A stretch of DNA of 64,000 nucleotides from the NCBI GenBank assembly GCA_934248075.1, contig CAKQKH010000005.1:21851-85850 (forward strand), given 5' to 3'. Position numbers and translations under genes: made by a program. This document shows positions 43,447 to 54,200 of the stretch, piece after piece (position 1 is the first letter of the stretch; each line of letters starts with the position of its first letter). The notes beneath the pieces were generated by a model, which ran no database searches, was not told the origin of the DNA, and was given only the letters and a program-made list of their open reading frames with translations. This DNA is from an uncultured Alphaproteobacteria bacterium. Lineage in GTDB: Bacteria; Pseudomonadota; Alphaproteobacteria; RF32; CAG-239.

Positions 43447-44703
43447 TTACATATTTTTCTCAAGATGCTTAGAGGTTTTCATGGTCTTAATGATTCTAGG
43501 CACCATAAACACTATTGTTTCCGATTTTGGTTTGTCTATGCCAAAAATACCATTGGGAATACCGATAATTAAGAAATTTTCTCCCAAACGAGAACGAATA
43601 TCAAATTGGGTGATTTCACCATTTCTGGCTTCCAGCGTGATATTGGCGAATATCTTGTCGTTTTGTTCAAATGAAGATTTGGCCAATATTGATAAATCTG
43701 TTTCCATTGAAGATCTGGCGGCGCATTTGCCGATATCAAAGCGAGAAAACCATACGTTCGGCACTACAAATTTTCCTTCAGCAACCGGCTCAATTCGCGC
43801 CTGCGTTCCCAAAAAGGCATTCAAACTTGCGATGTTAATGTCATTTGAGGTTGTAAGAATTCTGCCTAACACGCCGCTTTTAGCGCTTTTTACTGAACCC
43901 AGATCAAAGGTCTGCAACATTTTTTGCCATTCAATATCCTTGTTGTTGTATGGATACAACGTAAATACCCGCACATCATAAGCAATCAAAATCGGATTTT
44001 CTTCAAAATAGCTGATTAAATTTACAATCTGATTTTTCAGCTCATAATCGGCGTCAAAAGTAATGGTATAATCATCAAAATCTGCCGTAAAATCAGTTAT
44101 GCCGGCTCCCCGCAAAACATCTAAAATTGCCAACAAAATCGGGCGCGATTGCGGAACATAAAGGCTGAAATTGGCTTTGCGGCTTATCCGTAAAGTCTTG
44201 TTAGTGGCGTTATAGCTGTAATAAACTTCGGCAGCCTCAGTAATGACATTAACCACCTCGGTTAGTTCGCCACGCAGATTCTCAGCTGAGATACTGGCGT
44301 ACGGCGCGTCTTTAGCCACCAGCTTAATGCCGGCTTCTTTGGTCAATTTGAGCAGAGCTTTTTCTGCCGGCATGGTATCAAACGAAAATCCGGTAACTTC
44401 AAACCGCGGCAACAAGTCATTATTGCCGTTTCTCACCAAATTGAAGGCTTTAAGGTTATAAGGAATTGTTGAAATCATCTGCTGGGTGTTCCAGTTGACA
44501 AAACAGCGCAGAGGAACCTCCAAATCCAGTTGATTTGCACCTTTAGGCGTGCGAATTTGCGGGTATTGCGGCTTTTCAATGGTGGCGCTATATACCGGAG
44601 CGCGCAGCGCTTCTTGTTTTTCGGTTTCGCTGTTTGTTCCCCACCAGCTGCCGCAGCCGGACAAAATAAAAATTGCACTTAATGTAATTATTTTTTTTAG
44701 CAT
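43447..44703 (-). CDS. Secretin-like lipoprotein of T4SS cluster
   Basis: A 418-aa lipoprotein with lipobox ILSGC and an STN/N0-like region (about 95-165, FSFDTMPAEKALLKLTKEAGI, then EVYYSYNATNKTLRIS). A second small domain (about 175-225) comes next. The short secretin-like C-terminal domain begins ILIAYDVRVFTL and ends with IVFMVPRII, the usual last strand of secretins. It is shorter than PilN in this window (533 aa), and the gate region appears reduced. It could be a second outer-membrane ring subunit. The gene follows the 180-aa unknown with TAAATG spacing. Confidence 0.7.
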   Translation of the reverse strand: MLKKIITLSAIFILSGCGSWWGTNSETEKQEALRAPVYSATIEKPQYPQIRTPKGANQLDLEVPLRCFVNWNTQQMISTIPYNLKAFNLVRNGNNDLLPRFEVTGFSFDTMPAEKALLKLTKEAGIKLVAKDAPYASISAENLRGELTEVVNVITEAAEVYYSYNATNKTLRISRKANFSLYVPQSRPILLAILDVLRGAGITDFTADFDDYTITFDADYELKNQIVNLISYFEENPILIAYDVRVFTLYPYNNKDIEWQKMLQTFDLGSVKSAKSGVLGRILTTSNDINIASLNAFLGTQARIEPVAEGKFVVPNVWFSRFDIGKCAARSSMETDLSILAKSSFEQNDKIFANITLEARNGEITQFDIRSRLGENFLIIGIPNGIFGIDKPKSETIVFMVPRIIKTMKTSKHLEKNM

Positions 44704-45246
44704 TTATTTGGCCCCGTTATTTGCACTTGGTTGATTAATTTGCTGTTTCGCCGGTTTATTATTGGCGCCGTCTGCTGACTGTTTTTGTTGCAGCAATTTA
44801 TCCACCACTTCGTCCATAGACATTCCTGCTCCGACAGTCGGATCAGTCGATTTATCAACCGCGCCGAGCGCGGCTTTCATCTTATTAAGCTCATCTTTAT
44901 CTTGCTTTATCATATCCGGCGAAGCATTGTTTCTGAGTTCGGTTTTATATTCATTCAAAGTTTTTTTAAGATTATTGATTCCGCCGGCAACTTTTTTTTC
45001 AACATACGGATACAAGCTCGGATGCTCAACGATATAATCGCCGGTTTCGCTAATTTCTTCAAGCACATCAAGAATATATCCATAGAAGGGATATTCTTCC
45101 ATTGCGATGTTGCCTTTGCGCACGCAGCGCGCCGCAACTCTTGAGATTGTCCGGTCGTAATAATCTTTTAGCAAAACATAGTTGTCAACATACCAAAAAT
45201 CGCCCTGACTGTCTTTGCCGCTGCTAAAAGAATTATTTTGTTCCAT
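44704..45246 (-). CDS. Soluble helical protein of unknown function
   Basis: A 180-aa protein without signal peptide or TM helix. An N-terminal helical part (about 15-120) has YVDNYVLLKDYYDRTISRVAARC near the front and KKVAGGINNLKKTLNEYKTEL in the middle. A Gln/Asn-rich tail ends it. It is probably cytoplasmic. The start has AGGAG nine bases upstream and is followed in tight order by the secretin-like lipoprotein gene, so it may be a chaperone or regulator of that module. No family was recognised. Confidence 0.55.
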   Translation of the reverse strand: MEQNNSFSSGKDSQGDFWYVDNYVLLKDYYDRTISRVAARCVRKGNIAMEEYPFYGYILDVLEEISETGDYIVEHPSLYPYVEKKVAGGINNLKKTLNEYKTELRNNASPDMIKQDKDELNKMKAALGAVDKSTDPTVGAGMSMDEVVDKLLQQKQSADGANNKPAKQQINQPSANNGAK

Positions 45247-45310
45247 GGCTTCAAACTCCTAACGTTTTATTATAATGTAGATTAGCAATGACGCTTTGTA
45301 AATTATTATT

Positions 45311-47689
45311 TTAATCTTTTCGAGTACTATTTTGATAAGGGTCTTTATCCTGCTCCCAAACGGCCGAATCAACAATTTGCGGCAGATGTTCTGTCGGCAA
45401 CATGGTGCTGCCGCTTATAAGGGGCGAGGGGTTGAAAATTTGTTGCTGGAAAAACAAATCGCCACTGCAAATCGGATTCTTCTCAGACAGCGGAAGCAAA
45501 TTGTTGTTGCCAAAGGATATGCCGTTTTCCGCTTCGTCTTCAGGAACATACTCCCATTCCCATTCGGTACCTTCCCCGTCATCAGAAACATTTTCGGCGG
45601 CGGTTGTAGGTTCTTCCTCATATGCCCATTCCCAGTCCTGAGTCGTTTCTTTGGTTGGCTCCGGAGCCGGGGAAAATCCCCAATCATCGGCAGTATCGGC
45701 GCCTGATTTTTCAATAAAATCTTCCAGCTGAGATATTCCGGCATCGTCTTCTCCGGTCTCTTCAGGCTCATTATTCTCCATATTGTCTGCTGTTTCAGCT
45801 AATACTGACGGAGTGTTGTCTTCTTCAGGAGTGATATTCGGTTCGTCCTGAACTGCATTATCATCAGCGGCTGCAAATAACGGCGCGGTGTCTTCTTCGG
45901 CAACATTGTTCGGCTCTTCAGTCAAAACAGCGATTGGGGCTTCTTCAATCACATTTTCGACGTCATTTATTGCCGTCATGCTTTCCGGTTCAGTCGGAGT
46001 TGTTCCCTCCTCATCGCTGACGGTGTCTGATGTTTGCGGCTCGTTTTCAATAATCTGGGTTTCAGCCTCGGCACTTAATTCCGGCGCCGGATTTTTTTTC
46101 TTTTTTTTGCGTTTTCTCTTCTTTTTTACCGGCTCTTCGGTTGCTGTTGAAACTTCTGTCGGAGCCCCGGCAAACATATTTTCCAAGTTTAGAGTCGTGT
46201 CTGGTTGATCGGGTAATTCTTCTCTGCCAAAATCAAATTCACTTTCCGGTTGTTCTGCCGTAGCGGTATCATTTTCGCCAAACAAATCTATTGGCTCGGA
46301 AGTTGGGCTGGTGGCCGAAGAAACATATTCGGGAATTTTTATCTCAGATTCGGAAAATTGCGGAATATGACGAGGCATAGATACCTGATCCGCGGATTTG
46401 GCAAAACCGGACGGTTGAGCTTTTAGAGCTTCTATAATAGATTGGGTTGACGCCTTTTGCGATTCCTTCAGCGCCACTGATATAATCGCTGAAAGTTCCT
46501 TCGTTTGTTTAGCGGCAATTTCTTGATATATCGCTGACTGCGCCTTAATAAGTTTGCTCAGCGCTTGTTCCGGAAAGTTAATTTGAATATTTGCATTGGC
46601 AGCTTTTGCCGGCGTTTGCAGGTTGTTTAGCTTGTCGGCGATTTTTTCTAATGCCGCCGAGTAGTCGGTTGTATTGATTTGGATATTGTTGGCGTTGTTG
46701 TTGGTGGCTGAGCTGTTTCCTGAATTTTGATTCAATGTGTTGTGCTGCACCATCATTTGCACCAAGCTTTGCTGAGATTCATTAATCAGTCTGGCAATTT
46801 CTAAAGTGTCATTTTTTTGTCGCGCATTCAAAGCTGAAATCATTTGGCTAAAGTTTTGTTCGCTTTTGTTCATCAAAGCCGTAATTTCCGCATTGGCGCT
46901 TGCAACCGGAGCTTGCGTCGAGGCTTCAACTTTTGCCACGCGTTCAATAATTTGCTTTTGCCCGTTAATCAGAACCCTAATAAGTTGCTTGGTTTCTTCC
47001 CCAATAACCGAACCGTTTGGCTGAGGAGCGGAGCCGTTGATTTGGGTCTGCGCCTGCATCATCATTTGCGAGATTTTTTTCATTTCCTCGCGATGCTCGG
47101 TGTTTTCGGTTTGCAAAACCTTGATAATTTGCAATTGAGTTTGTCCCAAGGTATTGATGATGCTTTTAATCTCATTTTCTTGATTGACGGTATTTTTTTG
47201 CATGGCGGTGGCTAATACCGTGGCAAATTCCTGCGCAAATCCTTTGTCCATAGCCAGCTTTGCAGTTGTAGAGGTGGCGGCCGGCGCAACTCCGAGCGGA
47301 GCGGCAATAGGAGCGGCGCCCATTTCCTGCATTTTTGCCGTAGCCTGAACCTGCGCTTCTGCCAGCGCAGTAGCCAAAATCTTGGCCTGTTTAACATCAT
47401 CATCGGCAATATCGGCAGATTGCATTGATGCTGGCTTGGCAATTCCTTGTTTTTCGGCCAGCTCATCTACATAATCTTGCAACATTGCGCCACCGGGGAG
47501 CTGGCCAAATAGCCCGCGAATTTGCGGTGGCAGCTCCAACAGCATTTTATTAAAAGCTTCTTTTTTTTCGGGGCTGAAAATATGTAATTGGCGATAAATA
47601 TTTAAAAAACGCTGCGCCACAACGACCGGATCTTCTTCTCCGTTGCGTTGTGCTTTGCGGCGCGCTTCTGATGTTTTATCCAATTCCAT
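45311..47689 (-). CDS. Large cytoplasmic coiled-coil/acidic protein, unknown
   Basis: A 792-aa protein with no signal peptide or TM helix. The N-terminal 90 residues look globular (VVAQRFLNIYRQLHIFSPEKKEAF, then a Pro/Gly-rich loop). A Gln-rich coiled-coil region covers about 90-430. A strongly basic run KKKRKRKKKKK near residue 520 is followed by a 200-residue tail very rich in Glu/Asp. The basic run resembles a nuclear-localisation signal, but it is also common in disordered bacterial proteins. It could be a secreted effector, a scaffold or a cytoplasmic docking protein. No promoter is clear, and the ribosome site is weak. Confidence 0.55.
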   Translation of the reverse strand: MELDKTSEARRKAQRNGEEDPVVVAQRFLNIYRQLHIFSPEKKEAFNKMLLELPPQIRGLFGQLPGGAMLQDYVDELAEKQGIAKPASMQSADIADDDVKQAKILATALAEAQVQATAKMQEMGAAPIAAPLGVAPAATSTTAKLAMDKGFAQEFATVLATAMQKNTVNQENEIKSIINTLGQTQLQIIKVLQTENTEHREEMKKISQMMMQAQTQINGSAPQPNGSVIGEETKQLIRVLINGQKQIIERVAKVEASTQAPVASANAEITALMNKSEQNFSQMISALNARQKNDTLEIARLINESQQSLVQMMVQHNTLNQNSGNSSATNNNANNIQINTTDYSAALEKIADKLNNLQTPAKAANANIQINFPEQALSKLIKAQSAIYQEIAAKQTKELSAIISVALKESQKASTQSIIEALKAQPSGFAKSADQVSMPRHIPQFSESEIKIPEYVSSATSPTSEPIDLFGENDTATAEQPESEFDFGREELPDQPDTTLNLENMFAGAPTEVSTATEEPVKKKRKRKKKKKNPAPELSAEAETQIIENEPQTSDTVSDEEGTTPTEPESMTAINDVENVIEEAPIAVLTEEPNNVAEEDTAPLFAAADDNAVQDEPNITPEEDNTPSVLAETADNMENNEPEETGEDDAGISQLEDFIEKSGADTADDWGFSPAPEPTKETTQDWEWAYEEEPTTAAENVSDDGEGTEWEWEYVPEDEAENGISFGNNNLLPLSEKNPICSGDLFFQQQIFNPSPLISGSTMLPTEHLPQIVDSAVWEQDKDPYQNSTRKD

Positions 47690-47769
47690 AATCTAAATCT
47701 CAGGTTATACTTTATCCATACTACCAAGAATACGTCAAATCTCGTAAATTTAGGGTTAACAACAGCAAT

Positions 47770-47797
47770 AAAAAAAGCCGTCCGAAAGGGCGGCTTT
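47770..47797 (-). terminator. Terminator after HTH regulator gene
   Basis: On the minus strand, AAAGCCGCCC-TTTC-GGACGGCTTT is followed by a T run. It lies 20 bases after the regulator stop codon. Confidence 0.85.
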
Positions 47798-47816
47798 AAG
47801 GTCTAAAAATTTCTGG

Positions 47817-48788
47817 TTACAAACTGATGAATACCACTTTGTGAACATTAGCCAGATCATCATTGCCGAGAGTGATTTTCTCCTCCGGATTCCAACGGAT
47901 TCCATACAACTGGCCGTTGTCATCTTCACGAATTGATATAACCTGAGCTTCTTCTTCAGAAATAAAATAAACGGCAATATCGCCAACACTGACAACCTCT
48001 TGCGGATCAACATACAGAATTGAGCGTGTCGGCAACAAAGAACCCAAACGGCGTGTGCAAAGATTAACGGCGTAGGCATCTTTTTTGTTGTATAAAGAAA
48101 CCGGACGCTGAACTTTTTTGGCTTCTTCTTCAAAATCGATAATGATATTGCCATCTTTGCCGGCTGCGCCAAACACAGATATTTTCATGCCGTCGGGAGA
48201 TGCGTTGCCAAAAGTCGCGATAGCTCCGCGCGGATTGGACAACAACTTATATTTAGCGTCATTTCGCTGAATAATTTCTTCCAGCATGCCTTTTTCATCA
48301 AGGCTCTTAATCTCATCGCGTAACTCTTCGGTTGACATCTTAAGCGCTTTGGCGATGTTTTTGAATTCTTTGTCCGAAACTTCTCGTTGCCCCATTTCTA
48401 TGCGGTGATATACTGACAAAGTCATATCCGCGCTTTCGGCCACCTCAATCAAAGTCAGGTTCTTTTCATTGCGAATCTGCCGCAAACCGGCGCCCAGTGT
48501 CTTAAGTCCGGATTTCTCGTTAATCTTGTTGCGGCGCTCCTGTTCCCGACGCCATGCCTGAACAATTTCTTGTTGAGAGTTCTGCTCATTTACAAACAAT
48601 TCCTGCAACGGACAATCCAAAAACTCGGCCACCCGCACCAACTGCTCCTGATCAACTCTACGATAACCTTTTTCAATTTTTGAAATTGCCGACAAGCTGA
48701 CATTTAAGTGGTCTGCCAGTTCCTGCATTGAACGCCCGCGCAAGCGGCGGTACATTCTGATTTGGTTTGGGAAAATAATTTCTTCCAT
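47817..48788 (-). CDS. Double XRE-HTH regulator with LexA/S24-like C-terminal domain
   Basis: A 323-aa regulator. The first HTH_3/XRE domain (about 8-60) has MQELADHLNVSLSAISKIEKG. The second (about 100-150) has LIEVAESADMTLSVYHRIEMG. A C-terminal beta domain (about 205-323) follows the LexA/CI/UmuD S24 layout around ILYVDPQEVVSVGDIAVYFI. The expected G-x-SM-x-P serine region reads LGSLLP and the Lys of the K-R motif reads VISI, so self-cleavage is doubtful. It lies alone between two T4SS gene blocks and probably controls them. A 13-bp palindrome upstream of its ATG may be its autoregulatory operator. Confidence 0.85.
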   Translation of the reverse strand: MEEIIFPNQIRMYRRLRGRSMQELADHLNVSLSAISKIEKGYRRVDQEQLVRVAEFLDCPLQELFVNEQNSQQEIVQAWRREQERRNKINEKSGLKTLGAGLRQIRNEKNLTLIEVAESADMTLSVYHRIEMGQREVSDKEFKNIAKALKMSTEELRDEIKSLDEKGMLEEIIQRNDAKYKLLSNPRGAIATFGNASPDGMKISVFGAAGKDGNIIIDFEEEAKKVQRPVSLYNKKDAYAVNLCTRRLGSLLPTRSILYVDPQEVVSVGDIAVYFISEEEAQVISIREDDNGQLYGIRWNPEEKITLGNDDLANVHKVVFISL

Positions 48789-48818
48789 TTCAGATTACCT
48801 CATAAAAAATATGTCAAT

Positions 48819-48831
48819 TGTTCTAAGAACA
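48819..48831. promoter_or_regulatory. Candidate operator palindrome of the HTH regulator
   Basis: TGTTCT-A-AGAACA, perfect 6-bp arms, 31 to 43 bases upstream of the regulator ATG. A second inverted repeat TTTGTG...CACAAA lies about 70 bases further right, between this gene and the VirB6 operon end. Confidence 0.5.
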
Positions 48832-48904
48832 TATTAATCATCAAGAAATATTAATCAAGAAAATTAGTACAAAAAAGACAATTTGTGTACAAATTAGCAC
48901 AAAT

Positions 48905-48938
48905 AACCCCGCCGGATTTGCACGGCGGGGTATTGGTT
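48905..48938 (-). terminator. GC-rich hairpin ending the VirB6-like operon
   Basis: ACCCCGCCG / CGGCGGGGT, a 9-bp perfect stem with an 8-base loop, about 20 bases past the last VirB6-like stop. The T tract after it on the minus strand is short (TTATTTG). Confidence 0.6.
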
Positions 48939-48949
48939 TTCTTCAAAGA

Positions 48950-51259
48950 TTAATCATAATTTACGGCAAATTCGTAAATGTTTGATTTCATCCAATCGTC
49001 ATCGGAATAGATGTCTGTTTTGGCATTATCAATTTCTTGTTGGCTGAACATACTATTGTTAATAGCTCGCTCAACTTTGCCATATGCCCGATGCTGATAA
49101 AGATAGTCATAGTGCTTGGCCAAGCGGTAGTGTGTTTTGATTGAGGCGTCATCTCTTTCACCATTGGCCGTTCCGTCGCTTGTCTTAAAGGTTGTTTTTT
49201 GGTTTATGACACCGTCAGATGACAAAATCACGCCGTTGCCTTTGGCGTCAATACGCATAATGTCGGTTTTGATCATCTGGTGGCCGGATTCGTCCGCCTC
49301 GCCCAATTTGTATTGAACTTTGGTTACTGAGCCGTCGGGATGAGTTTCAACAAAGCCAGTGCATTGACCCGCTTCATTATACAAAGCTTTTTGCTCGACA
49401 TATTCATGGTTTCTGAGATCAAATCTGGCATTGGGTATTCTTTGCGCCAAAGCTTCTTTAAGCAGAGCTATATTGCAGACATCGGCATCATAAGCGCCTT
49501 GTGCGCGCAAAGAATTGGCAAAATCACGATTAATTGTGCCGTCTTTCCGATACATTTCCTTCAATTTTGAGCTGGATAGCATAACTTTTTCTTTTACGTG
49601 AGTTTTACCGTTTTTGTCGGTATAAACGGTGGTCTTGATATCAAGATTCTCAATCTGTCGTATGGTTTTAACTTTTTTTCCGCCATCTTTGGTTTGAGTT
49701 ACCATGTCTTTCCGCACATCTTGAGTTCCGTCGGCATTTTTTTTCATAGTATATTTCTCATTGCCGGTTTTATAAGAATAAATACCGGTTGCCTCGTCAT
49801 GAGTGCCTTTTCTTTGAGCTCTTATGGCGCGAATATCAGCTGTTGCACGCCGGACTAGATGTACAGGAGCGACCACGGCGGCCTTGAGGCCAGATAAAGT
49901 GTGTCTGCCGGCGGCATCAAGAGTTGGCTCCATAATACGGGTGGCGGCCGATTTGGCAAAAGATCCGCCCATAGTGCCAATGCTGCTACCAATTGTGGTG
50001 TTGCTGATAGATCCGGCAAACTCTCCGCCGAATGCCACGGCCATGTTCAGCACGCTCCATGTTAAAATCATCACAAATATGAGTTTTATAAATTTGGTGG
50101 AAAACCATGGAAGCTGCTCTAATATCTGAGTAAACACCACGTTTCCTTCAGTAGCCACCATCAGGTCGCTCAGGTTGGTAATGGAGCTGGTAATAATTGA
50201 TTGGAACGCCACCACCGACATCAGCGCCACCAAGGAGACAAACACAAACTTAAACATAGAGTTCAAAAAAGTTTCCCAAATCTTCTTGGTATAGCCGCGA
50301 GTCAACTTAAAGGCGTAAGCTCCGATTGCAAAAGGAATCAGCGCCGCGGCAACAGTCAGCTCAAAAACCGCGTCAATCATCATAAATGGCACAGCCAACA
50401 TCATCAACATTGCGCCAACCCACAAACCAGCTCCGATAAAAAAGTAGTTTAGGTGAGGTATAATAATAAAGTTATCTTGCCATGATTTGCAAAGCGCCGC
50501 ATTGCCAAGAGCCTTAACCTGCGCCACCCGATTTTGAATCAGGGTCATAGTGCAAATAATGCTGTCGCCCATGGCTTTGGGCAGAGCGCCACGGCTTCCT
50601 TTGACACTTGGGTCGATAATAGCTGTTCTGCCTTTGCAGGCGGCTATATTGCTGCTTATAAGCTTGTCAAAATTTTTATCTCCTGTTTTTTTGTCGCTGA
50701 CTTCTTCAGGCTTGATAATGGCTTGAGCAATATTTTGTCCGGTGGTATATATTGGAGTCAGGGCTTGATTAAAAAAGTCCATAGCGCCGTTTTGCAGGAT
50801 AATTACTACCAACATCACAATAAAACTTTGGGTGACTAAAGATGATGCCAAATCCTTAAGGTCTCTAACTTCCGGCGTGGCCACAAACGCCAACACCTGC
50901 ATGGCAATCCAGATACCAAAAGCCAAAATAACCACCTTGATGATTGAGCCTGAAAAGGTATCTATGGCGTGTTTGGCAATAGAGCTGGCAGTGTTAAATA
51001 CCGCGCGGAACAAGGGACAAAACGTGCAAGTCTGCAGTTCTTTATAGTAACAGCTAGGCAGACATTTTTCATCACAGTTCTTGGGCTTGCCATCTTTCAA
51101 AGAAGCGCCGATATTATAACCGATTGAGGCCACACTTTGATCTACGTAGCCGGTTAAACTTTGGGCATTTGTATCGGGAATTTCGATCAATACCGCAACA
51201 AACAATGCTAAAAATATAGCACGGAAAAGTTTTTTTATTATTTCACAATTCATTCTCAT
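48950..51259 (-). CDS. VirB6/TrbL-like polytopic protein 4, with long C-terminal tail
   Basis: A 769-aa protein with an N-terminal signal or anchor and a CxxC element (CTFCPL) before the first main TM. About six TM helices lie in the VirB6 pattern (about residues 100-420), including FGIWIAMQVL. A 330-residue cytoplasmic tail is rich in beta-strand-like KDG/DKNGKTH segments. The segment SFAKSAATRIMEPT after the last TM is shared with the 844-aa VirB6 paralogue. VirB6 forms the inner-membrane channel; the tail may be a docking or substrate domain. It overlaps the previous gene by ATGA and is the last gene of the operon. Confidence 0.85.
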   Translation of the reverse strand: MRMNCEIIKKLFRAIFLALFVAVLIEIPDTNAQSLTGYVDQSVASIGYNIGASLKDGKPKNCDEKCLPSCYYKELQTCTFCPLFRAVFNTASSIAKHAIDTFSGSIIKVVILAFGIWIAMQVLAFVATPEVRDLKDLASSLVTQSFIVMLVVIILQNGAMDFFNQALTPIYTTGQNIAQAIIKPEEVSDKKTGDKNFDKLISSNIAACKGRTAIIDPSVKGSRGALPKAMGDSIICTMTLIQNRVAQVKALGNAALCKSWQDNFIIIPHLNYFFIGAGLWVGAMLMMLAVPFMMIDAVFELTVAAALIPFAIGAYAFKLTRGYTKKIWETFLNSMFKFVFVSLVALMSVVAFQSIITSSITNLSDLMVATEGNVVFTQILEQLPWFSTKFIKLIFVMILTWSVLNMAVAFGGEFAGSISNTTIGSSIGTMGGSFAKSAATRIMEPTLDAAGRHTLSGLKAAVVAPVHLVRRATADIRAIRAQRKGTHDEATGIYSYKTGNEKYTMKKNADGTQDVRKDMVTQTKDGGKKVKTIRQIENLDIKTTVYTDKNGKTHVKEKVMLSSSKLKEMYRKDGTINRDFANSLRAQGAYDADVCNIALLKEALAQRIPNARFDLRNHEYVEQKALYNEAGQCTGFVETHPDGSVTKVQYKLGEADESGHQMIKTDIMRIDAKGNGVILSSDGVINQKTTFKTSDGTANGERDDASIKTHYRLAKHYDYLYQHRAYGKVERAINNSMFSQQEIDNAKTDIYSDDDWMKSNIYEFAVNYD

Positions 51260-54200
51260 TTTCCGCCTCCATCTTTGCTGGCGTTTGATTCATCGTCTTT
51301 TTTGTCTTCGTTTCTGCGGGTAGCAAATTTATTATATTTTTTATCAATAGCGTTGCCGACGCCGGATACTTTTTGTCCGGCTTTGTTAACTGCGGCTCCG
51401 GCTGATTTCATGCCCACGAAAGACATGGCCGCGCCGGCTATTTGCGTAAACCCGCCGGCAAAGCGGGCGGCGCGCCCGCTTAAGGTCTTGTGATTACCTG
51501 AACCTTTACCTCTTAAGTCATTAAACCGGGCGCTGACACGATTCTTGACGAATCTGCCACCTTGGTACATTGCCACATCGCCAGCCCATTTGAGCGGCTT
51601 GGTCGCCGTGCTGGCAAGCTTAGACGCCGCCGTTGCCAGATGATGCATAGGCTGTTCATTACCAAAGGCTTTGTCAGAGAAGAATTTATTAACCAAATCC
51701 GGCACTGTGGCTCTAACTAATTTATAAGAATACAGAAAAGCAAACAGCAACAAAACAAATGTGGTGCTGAACAAGGCCAGTTTTTCAGAGGCGTAGGCAA
51801 TATCTTCTTCAATTTCACTGTCAGAGAGACTGATAGAACCAGCGTCATTAAGTGCGGCGCGATCATAAACGCTGTATAGTTTGGCCAGGCCACGAGGAGC
51901 GTTTACATCGGTGGCATGTTGTTCGGCCGCGCCATCAACATCCTCATAGGTGTAAACCGCGTCAGTCAGTTGGACGGTAAAAGTTGTGGTTATTGCCAAA
52001 AAGGCAAATGTAGCTGCAGATTTGGCAATAATACTGATACAGGTTCCAAACTTGTCTTTGGTCAATTCAAATGGCCACAACCCGATTGCGATTGGCAACG
52101 CTACCACGGCAAAACCAAGTTTGAAAGAAATATCAATCAGATAATAGGCTATTGCCAGAGTCAGCAACATACCCGTAAACCAGATAAACATACCTTCAAT
52201 CACCATTACGCCGTTGGTCAAAACAAAAGACAAAAAGTGCCACGCCCCGCCTTTATCCAATGAGGCATAACAGATAATGGCTTCTCCCAAGATCATGTTT
52301 TCTGAGGTGATGTTGCCAATAGCTCTGGTCGCGCCCAAAATTGAGTTCATTACCGACTTGGATATTATATCCGTCGGACCGGTGTATTTGATATCAGGAA
52401 TGGCGGTAACCATGGCGGCAGCTGTTGGCATGCCGTCATACTGGTTGCCGGTTATATAGGTTGAACTCAAATCCAAAACGGCTTTGTCGCTGGTTTTCCA
52501 GCCCTTTGCCGGTACTTGCATGCCAGATTGAAAGTCTTTATGAAAAGTATCGACGTTTTCGCCGTTACATTTGCTGGCTGATAACGGATAAAACACACCA
52601 GCGACCAAACGCAGCGGATCCAGCGGAGTGTCGTTGTATTTTTTACCTTTCCAAGTTCCGGTAAAGCGAATTTCCACATGCAGGTGAGCGCTGCTGGAAC
52701 CGCCGGTATTGCCGATAAACCCAATCTGCTGTCCGGTTGCGACGATACTTCCGCTGGGAACAAACGCGGAGTGAGAACGGCCTTGCATATGCATATAACG
52801 ATGCGTCCAGATATTGCCGTATTTATCTTTGGTTTGGATTGAGGCCGCGTAACCGGCAGACGAGCCGGGGCCGCCAAAGTAGGTGAGCTTGCCGCCGGCC
52901 ATGGCAAAGACCACTCCGCCTTCTTTGCCGTAGGTGCCGATATCCAATCCCATGTGTGAGCTGGAGCCATAGCAGATGCCATCTTTTTTTACCTGCTTAG
53001 AGCTGCCGGTACATTTAACTTTAGGTCTGATACGGCAGCCGACCGGACTGGTAAGGTGTCCGGTATTGGTGCCGGGAACCAAAAATGTCGGAATATCTTG
53101 CTCTTCTTTGGCTTTATCGGCTTCTTTTTGCGCATTCAGCAGATTCTTTTGCTCATCAGTCAGGCCTTTAACCGGCTCTTGTTCAACGTTTGAGCTTTGC
53201 GCCTGCATGGCTGCTTGTTCTTCTTTGCGGACTTCTTCTTCATCAATATCATCCCAGACATAGTTCTCGGTATAAGGCTTGATTTGGTCTTTATCCCAAA
53301 AAGTCTCGGCGATTTTGGCACCCACGCCCATAATCGGGTTGATAAAATAAGTTCCGACGACTTTCAGACCAAAGGTAATCAGCAGGTAGGCCAGCGCGAC
53401 CTTAAAACCGAATTTAAGCAGTTCGTTAAGAATATTGCCCGGCTCAAGTTGGGTGAGGGAGGAAACATTGCGCAGCCCCCAAACCAAAATCCACAGTACG
53501 GCGCCTAACCCCAACAGCACCAAACCGGCGCGTTGAGCAATGCCATAGGCCTTAGATGCCGCAGTCATAAAGGCGGAAGATAGTTTTTCCACCACCAGAC
53601 AAGACCAGCAGCCGGAAGAGTATTTTGCCCGCAACAGGTCAGTGGTGGGGCAATTAGGAGTCCTGATCAGAGCTTGGCTGGCTTTGGCTGTATTTTCTAT
53701 CGATTTTTTATATTTTATATCTGCAAGAAGATTTTGTTCAGTTGCTTTTGCCGCAGCTGCCGCACGTTCTCCGCCGGTTTTCAGTATATTAGCAACTTCA
53801 TCTAAAACTTGATGCATCTGATCTTCGGTGAGTCCGCCGTCTTTGACCATTTTATCAAGTCTAGAGCGCAATGTATTTGATTTTTTCTCTACGGTAGATA
53901 GGCCTTCTTTGTCATAAATGATCGGATCTGAAAATTTATCGTAACCTTTAGCCCCGGTATAAGTTGCTAACTCTTGAAGGAGTATTATTGCTGCTGTCGC
54001 GTTTATTTTGTCGAAATATGAAATGTTGTTGCTGCCGTCCTGCAACAATTTCAAAGCTCGGGAATCTTTCAAATCCGTAGCTGTGTAGTTATTTTTTTTA
54101 TAGTAATCTTTATAGGAGTTTTCTTGGGTCTGATTGTCGGTTGAATCCCCAGGGGAGAAGCCAGCCACTTGCCAATCGTCTGGTACTTCATATTTATATC

